From Bacteroidales bacterium (lineage in GTDB: Bacteria; Bacteroidota; Bacteroidia; Bacteroidales; UBA932), in assembly GCA_023227835.1 (NCBI GenBank), contig JALOCI010000052.1, forward strand, positions 1 to 18,747: a DNA stretch of 18,747 bases. Direction: 5' to 3'. Positions within the stretch are counted from its first letter, which is position 1. Each line of letters begins with the position of its first letter. The translations under genes were made by a program, and so were the position numbers. Below, piece after piece: positions 11,945 through 18,747 of the stretch. A model generated the notes under the pieces. The model had not been told where the DNA came from. It searched no databases and saw only the letters and a program-made list of their open reading frames with translations.

Positions 11945-13328
11945 GCGGGCCTTCTGCATGGCCGTCCTCGCCCTCCTGAAGGTCGGGGAGCGTCCGGCCA
12001 GCGAGTGCCTCACGGAGTCCCAGCTCCGCATCTTCGCCGCGCTCGTGATCAGGCGACACCCGCGCGTCCAGATACTCATGGGGACGCAGGCCGGCAAGAG
12101 CATGACCGTCGGCCTCGCGTGCGTGGTGCTTACCGCCCTGCTCGGCCTAGAGGTCACGGTCGTGGCCCCCTCCGGCGAGAAGGCGCTCATCATCATGCGC
12201 TACGTCATCGAGCACCTCGGCGACCACCCGATATTCTTCTCGAAGCTCGAGAAGCGGAGCAGGCTCGAGCGCCTGCGCCTCGAGGAGAGCAAGCGGCGCA
12301 TACGCTTCAACAACGGCGGCTCGATATTCGTCGTCAGCACGGACGAGAAGAACAGCCAGAGGAAGATTGAGGCGGCCATGGGCCACGGAGCGGGGATAGT
12401 CATCGAGGACGAGAGCGGCCTCATCTCCGACGACAGCGAGGCCACCATCTTCCGCATGATGGCGGGAAGGGGCCCGTCAGCCACCTACGTGAAGATAGGC
12501 AACCCGTTCTACAGCGCGCCGCCGCACTCGCACTTCTTCGCCTCGTGGGACGACCCGACATACCACCGCATATTCGCCGACCACGACCTCCTGCTCGCCG
12601 AGGGGCGCTACACGCCCGAGTTCGTCGAGGAGGCGCGGCGCAAGCCGATGTTCTCGGTGCTCTACGGCTGCGAGTTCCCCGACGCGAACGCCACCGACGG
12701 CGAGGGCTACGCCCCCATCGTCTCGTGGGGGCAGGTGAAGCTCGGCAAGCACTCGGCGGCCGACGTGTTCAGCGCGGCGAGGGCGAAGGGGGGGCAGGCC
12801 CTGCTCGGCGTCGACGTGGGCGCGGGGAGCGACGAGACCGTGCGCGCCGTCCGCTTCGGGGACATGGCGGCGGTGCTGGGGCGGGGGAAGACCCCCGACC
12901 TCATGGGCGTGGTGTCCCTCGTCGAGGCCGACATGAAGCTCGGCGGGATTTCCCCGCGCAACGTCTTCATCGACGACATCGGCGTGGGGCGCGGCGTCAC
13001 CGACCGCCTCCGCGAGAAGGGCAGGCAGGTCGTCGCCGTGAACGTGGGCGAGGCGGCCAAGCTCGCGCCCGACAGCTTCGCGAACCTCAAGGCCGAGATG
13101 ACGTGGGCCATGCGCGAGTGGCTCCACGCGGGTGGGACGCTGGACGAGGCGAACAGGGGCGGGTGGGAGGCCCTGCCGCAGGTGCGCACCAAGCCAGCCA
13201 GCGACCGCAAGCTCGCCGTCGAGCCCAAGGACAGGCTGCGCGCTAGGCTCGGGCATTCCCCCGACGTCGTCGACGCCCTCGCCCTGACCTTCTTCCCCTC
13301 TCGCCCCGTGGCGGTGGAGTGGCTTTAG
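11877..13328 (+). CDS. terL: Terminase large subunit
   Basis: A 483-residue packaging motor, which hydrolyses ATP to pump DNA into the prohead and cuts concatemers. The ATPase part has Walker A MGTQAGKS (68-75, with Gln-Ala in place of the common Gly-Ser pair) and Walker B IVIEDE (174-179), and the coupling region SATYVKIGNP follows. The nuclease part has GVDVGAGSDE (311-320, Asp313), VFIDDIGVG (363-371) and HSPDVVDALALTF (460-472), an RNaseH-like set. Length matches the family. The first ATG at 11877 overlaps the small terminase gene by 68 bases; 11895 is an in-frame alternative. It is followed by a 36-base AT-rich gap before the portal. Confidence 0.95.
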   Translation: MNKRRQMPNLDPKPPLPPLSGRERAFCMAVLALLKVGERPASECLTESQLRIFAALVIRRHPRVQILMGTQAGKSMTVGLACVVLTALLGLEVTVVAPSGEKALIIMRYVIEHLGDHPIFFSKLEKRSRLERLRLEESKRRIRFNNGGSIFVVSTDEKNSQRKIEAAMGHGAGIVIEDESGLISDDSEATIFRMMAGRGPSATYVKIGNPFYSAPPHSHFFASWDDPTYHRIFADHDLLLAEGRYTPEFVEEARRKPMFSVLYGCEFPDANATDGEGYAPIVSWGQVKLGKHSAADVFSAARAKGGQALLGVDVGAGSDETVRAVRFGDMAAVLGRGKTPDLMGVVSLVEADMKLGGISPRNVFIDDIGVGRGVTDRLREKGRQVVAVNVGEAAKLAPDSFANLKAEMTWAMREWLHAGGTLDEANRGGWEALPQVRTKPASDRKLAVEPKDRLRARLGHSPDVVDALALTFFPSRPVAVEWL

Positions 13329-13364
13329 TTGTAGATATTTTTCGAGAAATGCTAGCGTGAACAT

Positions 13365-15449
13365 ATGGGTAACATCCGAGAGAGGATAGCGAGCTTCATC
13401 GGCGGCAGGGCGAAGTCCTACGACTCCGGCGGCTTCGAGCTGCTGCGCCGGCTCACGGGCGGCAGCGTGGAGGCGAAGGGCCTCGAGACATACCGCACCA
13501 GCCTCTACGTCTTCGCCGTCGTGTCGCGCATCGCGACCAAGGCGGCCAGCGTCCCATTCCGCCTCTACCGCGTGAAGGGGTCGAAGGGCGATCAGGAGGA
13601 ACTGACCGCGCACCCCGTCATCGACCTGTTCTACCGCCCGAACCCTACGCAGACGCGGAGCGAGTTCGTCGAGATGGCCTTCACCAACCTCCTGCTCACT
13701 GGGGAGGCCTTCGTCTACAAGGTGCGCAACTCGCGTGGCGTCCCTGTCGAGCTCATGAACCTGCGTCCCGACCGCATGACCGTCGTGGCGGGGAAGGACG
13801 AGCCGGTCGCCCGCTACGAGTTCGCGAGGAACGACGGCACGAGGGCGGTGTTCGCGACCGAGGACATCATCCACGTCAAGCTCCCGAACCCTTCCAACCA
13901 GCTTTCCGGCCTCTCTCCGCTCGTGGCCGGGTCGAGGCGCGTCGAGACCGAGATTTACGCCTCCACCGAACAGCGCGACCTTTTCCTCAACTCCGCGCGG
14001 CCCGACGCCCTGCTCAAGGTGGCGGGGGGCCTCGGCAAGGACGACCGCGACGAGCTCCGCGCCGGGTGGAACAGGCGGCACCAGGGGCCGGGCAAGAACG
14101 GCAAGGTGGCCGTCCTCTCCGGCGACGTGGAATACCAGCAGATTTCCCTCTCCCCGAAGGAGCTCGACCACATCGAGAGCATGAGGCTCCTGCGCGACGA
14201 CATCTTCCTCCTGTTCAGCGTCCCGAAGTCGGCCATGGGCGTCACCGAGGACGTGAACCGCGCCAACGCGGAGGTCGGCATGGAGCTTTTCCTCACCGAG
14301 TGCGTCGGCCCCCACCTCACGCGCTGGTGGGAGAAGATGAACGAGGAGATGATAATCCCCGACTTCGGGGACGAATACTGGATTGAGCCGGTCGAGTTCA
14401 CGCAGGGCGGAGAGGAGCGCAAGCTCGCCCGCTACGCGAACGGCATCGCGAACCGCTGGCTCCTGATCAACGAGGTGCGCGCCATGGAGGGCCTGCCGCC
14501 CGTGAAGGGCGGGTGGACGCTCTACGGCTCGCTGGCCGAGATGCCGATAGGCGGGCTGGACCAGTCCGCGCAGAAGGCCATCGACGACGAGGCGCGCGAG
14601 AACGAGCGCGTGATACGCGCCCACGCATCCCCCCGCTTCGGCTTCAGGGGGCGTTCCATGCTCAAGGCGAAGCTGGAGGTGCGCGAGGCCATGCTCGCCC
14701 CGAGGGCGAAGTCCGAGCCGCGCCGCCTCATCGCGGGCGAGGCCCGCAAGGCCTACTGCGACTTCTCCCTCAAGCGCATGGAGCAGGGCGAGAAGTCCCT
14801 CCGCGCGAGGGTGGACGAGTTCGCGGCTGGTCAGGCGGCCCGCGTCGCCAAGGCCCTCGACAGGCTCAAGAGCAAGGCCGTGAAGGTCACGGTCTCCCGC
14901 ATCTTCGACAGGGACAAGGAGGACGCGCTCGCCGTCGATTTCCTGCTCCCCGAGCTCCGTTCCATACTGGAGCGCGCGGGGGAGGACGCCCTCGACCTCG
15001 TGGAGCCGCAGACCGACTTCGACATGACCGCGCGCATAGAGAGGGCGATAAAGTCCCACGCCGCGAAGCTGGCCGAGGAGGTGAACCGCACCACCGTCGA
15101 GGGGCTGGGCCGCGACCTCGCCGAGGGCCTCGCGCAGGGCGAGGGCATAGGCGAGATATCGGGACGCGTCGCCGCGCGCTTCGAGGAGTTCCCCCTCTGG
15201 CGGAGCGACCTCATCGCCCGCACCGAGACCACCAACGCGCTCAACCAGGGGCTCGAGGAGGGCTTCCGGCAGTCCGACGTGACCAACGCGAAGGAGTGGG
15301 TCGCCACCATGGACGACCGCACGCGCGACGAGCACCTCGCGCTCGACGGCGAGGTCGTCAAGCTCGGCGAGGCGTTCAGCAACGGACTCCAGCGGCCAGG
15401 GGAGCCTAACTGCCGGTGCGCCATCGCCCCGGCCTTCATCGAGGATTAA
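13365..15449 (+). CDS. Portal protein fused to Mu gpF-like head morphogenesis domain
   Basis: A 694-residue protein. Residues about 1-430 are an HK97-family portal (YRTSLYVFAVVSRIATKAAS, HPVIDLFYRPNPTQTR, MNLRPDRMTVV, and the stretch SVPKSAMGVTEDVNRANAEV). Residues about 430-600 form a charged helical link. The C-terminal 90 residues are a Mu gpF/SPP1 gp7-like domain, with ARTETTNALNQG, then DDRTRDEHLALDG (650-662, His657) and CRC (683-685). The portal forms the dodecameric vertex for DNA passage, and gpF-like proteins are minor head components, usually encoded separately. Here both are one chain. The start has no SD and sits behind TAGCGTGAACAT. The prohead protease follows after 4 bases. 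Confidence 0.93.
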   Translation: MGNIRERIASFIGGRAKSYDSGGFELLRRLTGGSVEAKGLETYRTSLYVFAVVSRIATKAASVPFRLYRVKGSKGDQEELTAHPVIDLFYRPNPTQTRSEFVEMAFTNLLLTGEAFVYKVRNSRGVPVELMNLRPDRMTVVAGKDEPVARYEFARNDGTRAVFATEDIIHVKLPNPSNQLSGLSPLVAGSRRVETEIYASTEQRDLFLNSARPDALLKVAGGLGKDDRDELRAGWNRRHQGPGKNGKVAVLSGDVEYQQISLSPKELDHIESMRLLRDDIFLLFSVPKSAMGVTEDVNRANAEVGMELFLTECVGPHLTRWWEKMNEEMIIPDFGDEYWIEPVEFTQGGEERKLARYANGIANRWLLINEVRAMEGLPPVKGGWTLYGSLAEMPIGGLDQSAQKAIDDEARENERVIRAHASPRFGFRGRSMLKAKLEVREAMLAPRAKSEPRRLIAGEARKAYCDFSLKRMEQGEKSLRARVDEFAAGQAARVAKALDRLKSKAVKVTVSRIFDRDKEDALAVDFLLPELRSILERAGEDALDLVEPQTDFDMTARIERAIKSHAAKLAEEVNRTTVEGLGRDLAEGLAQGEGIGEISGRVAARFEEFPLWRSDLIARTETTNALNQGLEEGFRQSDVTNAKEWVATMDDRTRDEHLALDGEVVKLGEAFSNGLQRPGEPNCRCAIAPAFIED

Positions 15450-15453
15450 ACTT

Positions 15454-16107
15454 ATGGAACAGAAGCTATACCAGAAGGAGCACGCCTTCACCGTGAAGGC
15501 CGTGGACAAGGGGGAATACCGCATCTCCGGCGTCTTCTCCACCGCCGACAAGGACTGGCACGACGAGATAATCGACCAGTCGGGCTGGAAGCTGGAGACA
15601 TTCAGCGCGAACCCCGTCATCCTGTTCGGCCACGATCACGGCCGGCCGGCCATCGGGCGCGGCGAGAACCTGCGCGTCAACGCGCTCGGCCAGCTTGAGG
15701 GCGACATCGTGTTCGCCGTGAAGGAGCACACCGACGGCTTCGCGGAGACGATTTTCAACCTCTACGCCAACGGCTTCATGCGGGCGTTCTCCGTGGGCTT
15801 CCGCAACGAGGTCTACGAGGTGGAGCAGGAGAGCGACACCGTCGTCCTCAAGGTGAACGACCTCCTGGAGATTTCCTGCGTCAACGTCCCAGCCAACGCC
15901 TTCGCCCTCGCGAAGCAGAAGGGCCTCGTGATGGGCGGCGTGGGGGAGGGCGACATCAGGCACAAGCAAGCAGTGGGCGAGCGCCCAGCCGGGAAAGACT
16001 GCGAAAAGGTCGAAACCCCCGCAAGGGGCGGCAACAATACCAACAGGCACAAGCGCCTGATTAACCGCGCCGTCAGGGAACTCCTGAAGGCGAAGAAGAC
16101 CAACTGA
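15454..16107 (+). CDS. Prohead protease (HK97 family, S78)
   Basis: A 217-residue protein. NPVILFGHDHG (53-63) contains the catalytic His60, and AFSVGFR (111-117) has the nucleophile Ser113. LLEISCVNVPANAFAL (137-152) is the third conserved block, with Glu139. The C-terminal 50 residues (HKQAVGERPAGKD...) are basic and probably disordered. These enzymes cut the N-terminal scaffold part off the capsid protein during maturation, and its place between portal and capsid gene fits that. The gene begins 4 bases after the portal stop, behind GGATTAAACTT, with no strong SD. It lies 1 base before the capsid gene. Confidence 0.93.
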   Translation: MEQKLYQKEHAFTVKAVDKGEYRISGVFSTADKDWHDEIIDQSGWKLETFSANPVILFGHDHGRPAIGRGENLRVNALGQLEGDIVFAVKEHTDGFAETIFNLYANGFMRAFSVGFRNEVYEVEQESDTVVLKVNDLLEISCVNVPANAFALAKQKGLVMGGVGEGDIRHKQAVGERPAGKDCEKVETPARGGNNTNRHKRLINRAVRELLKAKKTN

Positions 16108-16108
16108 T

Positions 16109-17392
16109 ATGACCATCAAGAAGAAGAACGACGAGGCGGCGGTCGAGGCCGTGGAGGCCGAGGTCGTCACCGCCGACACCGAGGACGTTGACCTCGACGC
16201 CGTGAAGTCCCTCATCAACGAGAGCGTCAAGAGCGCGTCCGACAAGTCCGAGGACGAGAAGCGGGAGGCCGTCGAGAAGGCCGTCGCCGAGAAGGTGGAC
16301 GCCATCGCCGAGCAGGTCGCCGCCAAGTACCACGACAAGGTCAAGGACAACCGCCGCAAGGCCCTGTCCGCCGACGAGGCCGCCGCCAACCGCAAGAAGG
16401 GCGTGACCACCCGCAAGTTCTTCCGCGCCCTGCTCGACGGCGACAAGGCGGGCGCGAAGGCGCTCACCACGTCCGATAGCGGCACGTCCCCCGACGACGC
16501 GCAGGCGGGCCTCACCATCCCCGAGGAGCTCCTCACCGAGGTCCTGCGCATCAGCGAGTCCGGCGTCTACGGCGTCGCGCGGCGCGAGTTCCGCTACCTG
16601 CCATTCACCGGCCCGGGCAACTCCCGCGTCATCCCGGCTCTCGGCACCACCGTCAGCCTCTCCTGGACCGGCGAGGGCGACGCCAAGACCAGCACCCAGC
16701 CGAAGTTCACCGTCGTGACCCAGGTCCTCAAGAAGCTCGCGGCCATCGTCCCGATGACCGAGGAAATCCTCGAGGACTCCGGCATCGACCTCGTGGCCCT
16801 CATCGGCGAGCTCATCGTCGAGGCCGTCAGCAAGGAGGAGGACACCGAGTTCTTCGTCGGCGACGGCACCGTGTGGACCGGCATCCTCTACAACGGCTCG
16901 GTCAACAGCGTGACCACCGCCACCGGCTCCCTTTCCGCCGATGACCTGCTCGACATGCAGGACAAGACTCCCGCCGGCGCCTTGGCCAACGCCAAGTATT
17001 TCATGCACCGGTCCACGTTCAACGCCTGCCGCAAGCTCAAGGGCGACGACGGCCAGTACATCGTCCAGTCCCCCGTCGGCGACCAGCCCGCGATGATCTG
17101 GAACAGGCCGGTCGTCCTCGTCGAGGCCATGCCGGAGTACGGCACCCTGACCGCCGACGACGAGTTCGTCATCTTCGGCGACCTCAAGACCGCCGCCATC
17201 CTCGGCGACAAGCAGCAGATCCGCACGAAGCTGCTCACCGAGGCGACCATCCACGACACCGACGGCCAGACAGGCATCAACCTGGCCGAGCAGGACATGG
17301 TGGCCCTCCGCTTCGTCGAGCGCGTCGGCTACGTTCTCGCGGTCCCGACCGCCGTCACCGTGCTCAAGCTCGGTGAGGACGTCAGCGCCTAG
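16109..17392 (+). CDS. Major capsid protein (HK97 fold)
   Basis: A 427-residue protein. Residues 1-100 are a charged helical delta/scaffold-like region (EDEKREAVEKAVAEKVDAIA), likely removed by the protease upstream. The capsid fold begins near 120 (ALTTSDSGTSPDDAQAGLTI). Typical segments are AGLTIPEELLTEVLRISESG, the N-arm/E-loop region, KKLAAIVPMTEEILEDSGID (spine helix area) and the A-domain part with RPVVLVEAMPEYG and IFGDLKTAAILGDKQQ. The codon use is highly GC-ended. No decoration or connector gene is fused. It is followed by a pair of competing hairpins before the next gene, where expression may be reset. Confidence 0.93.
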   Translation: MTIKKKNDEAAVEAVEAEVVTADTEDVDLDAVKSLINESVKSASDKSEDEKREAVEKAVAEKVDAIAEQVAAKYHDKVKDNRRKALSADEAAANRKKGVTTRKFFRALLDGDKAGAKALTTSDSGTSPDDAQAGLTIPEELLTEVLRISESGVYGVARREFRYLPFTGPGNSRVIPALGTTVSLSWTGEGDAKTSTQPKFTVVTQVLKKLAAIVPMTEEILEDSGIDLVALIGELIVEAVSKEEDTEFFVGDGTVWTGILYNGSVNSVTTATGSLSADDLLDMQDKTPAGALANAKYFMHRSTFNACRKLKGDDGQYIVQSPVGDQPAMIWNRPVVLVEAMPEYGTLTADDEFVIFGDLKTAAILGDKQQIRTKLLTEATIHDTDGQTGINLAEQDMVALRFVERVGYVLAVPTAVTVLKLGEDVSA

Positions 17393-17408
17393 ACACCCTG
17401 ACCCGACT

Positions 17409-17450
17409 GGGGAAGGCACGGCACCGCGCCGCGCCTCCCCGTCGGGGAGG
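17409..17450 (+). promoter_or_regulatory. Alternative hairpins hiding the next gene's SD
   Basis: Hairpin A pairs GGGGAAGGC (17409-17417) with GCCTCCCC (17433-17440) and an inner CGGC/GCCG. Hairpin B pairs CCTCCCC (17434-17440) with GGGGAGG (17444-17450) around GTC. They share CCTCCCC, so only one can form. GGGGAGGT is also the likely SD of the gene at 17465. B would close that site and A would free it. No U tract follows, so a translational switch or mRNA-stability element is more likely than a terminator. Confidence 0.5.
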
Positions 17451-17464
17451 TAAACAACACAGCA

Positions 17465-18034
17465 ATGGCCACATTCACGTTCAGCCTACAGGGCGGCACG
17501 CCCACCGAGGTCGAGGCGACCGACATCCTCCAGTTCGCGGGGGGGACGTTCGACAGCCGTATCGTCGTGGACGCCTACAACGCCTCCACCCACGTCAAGA
17601 CCGCCGTCGGCGCGGACAAGTCAGCCGCCAACACCCCGAAGAACAACAAGTTCATCTCGCAGGCCGGCGGCGGCGGCGGCGACTCCCAGGTGGACGTCGG
17701 CGCGGGCACGGTTGACCTAGACTCGGTCGCCGAGGCCGACGCCGCCCTCAAGATTAACTTCGCGGACGCCGCGCTCGTCGCGGTAGTGGACGCCGTGGTC
17801 TACGGATACGACGGCACCACCCCCGCCACCGCCCCTGTCGGAGTAGACCTCCGCCTCGCCGAGGTCGGAAACGCCAACTTCACCGAAGCGGAGGGCTCCG
17901 GCTCCCCGTGCGCCCTCGCCGACCAGACCACTCCGGCCACCAGCCACGACTTCTTCGTCGTCGCCTCCGCATCCCCGGTGAGCGTCGGCCTCAAGGACGA
18001 CTTCTCGGTCGCCTGCGAGTTGACCTACTACTAG
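17465..18034 (+). CDS. Putative virion structural protein (189 aa)
   Basis: A 189-residue protein starting MATFTFSLQGGTPTEVEATD. It is rich in Ala, Asp, Thr and Gly and in short beta strands (DSRIVVDAYNAS, LVAVVDAVVYGYDG, HDFFVVASASPVSVGLK), with a glycine run (GGGGG, near 68). Low lysine, few charged clusters and this strand pattern fit a beta-rich virion protein (capsid decoration, head or tail component). I do not recognise a named family. Its place directly after the capsid gene, preceded by a special translation-control hairpin pair, suggests regulated expression. An SD-like GGAGGT is 13 bases upstream, rather far, with the leader TAAACAACACAGCA between. Confidence 0.65.
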   Translation: MATFTFSLQGGTPTEVEATDILQFAGGTFDSRIVVDAYNASTHVKTAVGADKSAANTPKNNKFISQAGGGGGDSQVDVGAGTVDLDSVAEADAALKINFADAALVAVVDAVVYGYDGTTPATAPVGVDLRLAEVGNANFTEAEGSGSPCALADQTTPATSHDFFVVASASPVSVGLKDDFSVACELTYY

Positions 18035-18172
18035 GCCCCGCCCCTCCCGCAGGAAGCCCCGCAGAGGCTGGGCAAAACTCAATGGAGGCGCGGAAACGCG
18101 AAAGACGGTAAGTAGGGCCTTCCGGCCCGAAAAAGCTAACAGAGGCTCGCACAGCCGAGACTCGACAAACGC
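18035..18172 (+). other. Structured intergenic leader
   Basis: A 138-base gap with two adjacent small hairpins: CGCG-GAAA-CGCG (18089-18100) with a GNRA loop, and GGGCC-TTCC-GGCCC (18115-18128) followed by GAAAAAG. It also contains a GGCT...AGCC pairing near the end. No gene, T tract or recognised RNA family. A nine-codon frame at 18082 is too short to call. Could be an mRNA structural element. Confidence 0.4.
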
Positions 18173-18577
18173 ATGAAACCAAAGGCGCTATGGTGCGCGT
18201 CACTCTCGGACGGCACCACCCACTACGAGGGAAAGGGCGACTTTGCGGCAATCCCTGGGGAGCAGTCGCCATTTTTGCGACTGCTCTCCTTGATTGCCTC
18301 GAAAAACCTCGCGATCACGTCGCTTTCCCTCTACTCCGATGACGGGAGGCACTGGGCCCTGCCGTCCGCCGGCCATAACCCGAAGTTCCGCGCCTTCGAC
18401 TCGGCGCGCAAGCCGTGCCGCTACTCCTTCTTCCGCAAGGTTCGGAGGGTGGCGATGGGCAGGGGGACGGGGCAGGAGGACAGGTTCGCCGTCATCGAGG
18501 CCGAATACGGCGACGGCACCCGCCTCCAGCTGTGGGTGGAAGACGGCACGCTTAACTGCTGGACGCTTCCCGCGTAA
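18173..18577 (+). CDS. Hypothetical phage protein (134 aa)
   Basis: A 134-residue protein starting MKPKALWCASLSDGTTHYEG. It has alternating beta strands with aromatic residues (LQLWVEDGTLNCWTL at the end, RFAVIEAEYGDGTR before it). Cys8 and Cys129 are widely separated. A compact beta-rich fold is likely; no named domain is recognised. It sits between two probable virion genes in the late module, so a structural or assembly role is plausible. The start has no SD and follows GACAAACGC. The codon use is GC-rich, like neighbours. Confidence 0.65.
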   Translation: MKPKALWCASLSDGTTHYEGKGDFAAIPGEQSPFLRLLSLIASKNLAITSLSLYSDDGRHWALPSAGHNPKFRAFDSARKPCRYSFFRKVRRVAMGRGTGQEDRFAVIEAEYGDGTRLQLWVEDGTLNCWTLPA

Positions 18578-18592
18578 ACAACCGACACAAAT

Positions 18593-18747
18593 ATGGCAGA
18601 CCTCAAGATAACGGAACTCGGCGCGAACGGGGCGGTGGAGGACACCGACCTGCTGGAGATAGTCCAGGCGGTCCCCACCGTGCCGGTAAACAAGAAGTTC
18701 ACATGGGCCAACGTCAAGGCGACGCTCAAGACCTACTTCGACACGCT
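18593..18747 (+). CDS. N-terminus of a probable tail/fibre-type protein (partial)
   Basis: The first 51 residues run MADLKITELGANGAVEDTDL and on to KFTWANVKATLKTYFDTL, cut by the window edge. This ITxL...DxDxLxI...TKKxTWxNxKxxLxxYFDTL pattern is familiar at the start of phage minor structural and tail-fibre proteins, a short N-terminal virion-binding segment before variable domains. I infer the type from pattern memory, not from a search. The start lies 15 bases after the upstream stop, with the leader TAAACAACCGACACAAAT and no SD. Length and domains beyond the edge are unknown. Confidence 0.6.
   Translation, partial: MADLKITELGANGAVEDTDLLEIVQAVPTVPVNKKFTWANVKATLKTYFDT

Noticed and set aside
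13329..13364. Promoter in the AT-rich gap before the portal gene
   Set aside because: TTGTAG and TGCTAG are only 15 bases apart, and no better pair is seen; too weak to call.
12477..15620. A 1047-codon open frame on the minus strand across terL, portal and the protease start
   Set aside because: It is opposite three confidently identified genes; GC-rich codon use leaves antisense frames free of stops. No domain is recognisable in it.
1..18747. tRNA genes
   Set aside because: No cloverleaf with a GTTCGAATC-type T loop was seen on either strand, though a dedicated tRNA scan would be more sensitive.

Overview
The window looks like part of a GC-rich double-stranded DNA tailed-phage genome (Caudoviricetes), or a prophage seen without flanking host genes. 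The right half carries an ordered virion module: ParB-like protein, small and large terminase, HK97-type portal fused to a Mu gpF-like domain, prohead protease and HK97-fold major capsid protein. The left half is a tight leftward array of small, mostly unknown phage genes, many joined by ATGA stop/start overlaps. No integrase, polymerase, helicase or clear repressor is present, so lifestyle is undecided. Host phylum cannot be fixed; the DNA is GC-rich, all three stop codons are used, perfect DnaA boxes are present, and many starts lack a strong Shine-Dalgarno (SD) sequence.

Layout. 38-640 (-) is a pentapeptide-repeat protein with 28 near-perfect repeats, flanked by two similar TTAATC-loop hairpins. 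876-5731 (-) is a leftward early operon: VRR-NUC nuclease, three small putative zinc-binding proteins, a long coiled-coil protein with a DUF1351-like look, a 336-residue protein ending in an SSB-type acidic tip (IEDIPF), and several unknowns. 5732-7285 is the control region. It holds a good sigma70-type promoter for the early operon with a palindrome over its -10, a leader peptide with an intrinsic terminator inside it, an inverted pair of perfect DnaA boxes, two more terminator hairpins, and a small leftward unit (40-residue membrane protein plus an excisionase-like HTH protein) with its own promoter opposed to a rightward one.

7286-11128 (+) is an auxiliary metabolic/glycan cassette in overlapping order: S-adenosylmethionine synthetase, LicD-family transferase, class I methyltransferase, and a protein with two GT2 glycosyltransferase domains. 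It is read in the same direction as the packaging and head genes that follow. 11142-18747 (+) is the packaging and head module, ending in a structural-type protein, an unknown protein and the start of a probable tail/fibre-type protein cut by the window edge.

How the parts may work together (inference): early genes manage DNA ends and single strands, the control region couples early transcription to attenuation and to DnaA binding, and the cassette may make and attach a methylated or phospho-substituted sugar to virion or host-surface material, with its own SAM supply. The most unusual items are the metK-licD-methyltransferase-tandem GT2 cassette, the ParB protein that keeps only the tail of a fused DNA methyltransferase, and the attenuator-like early leader.
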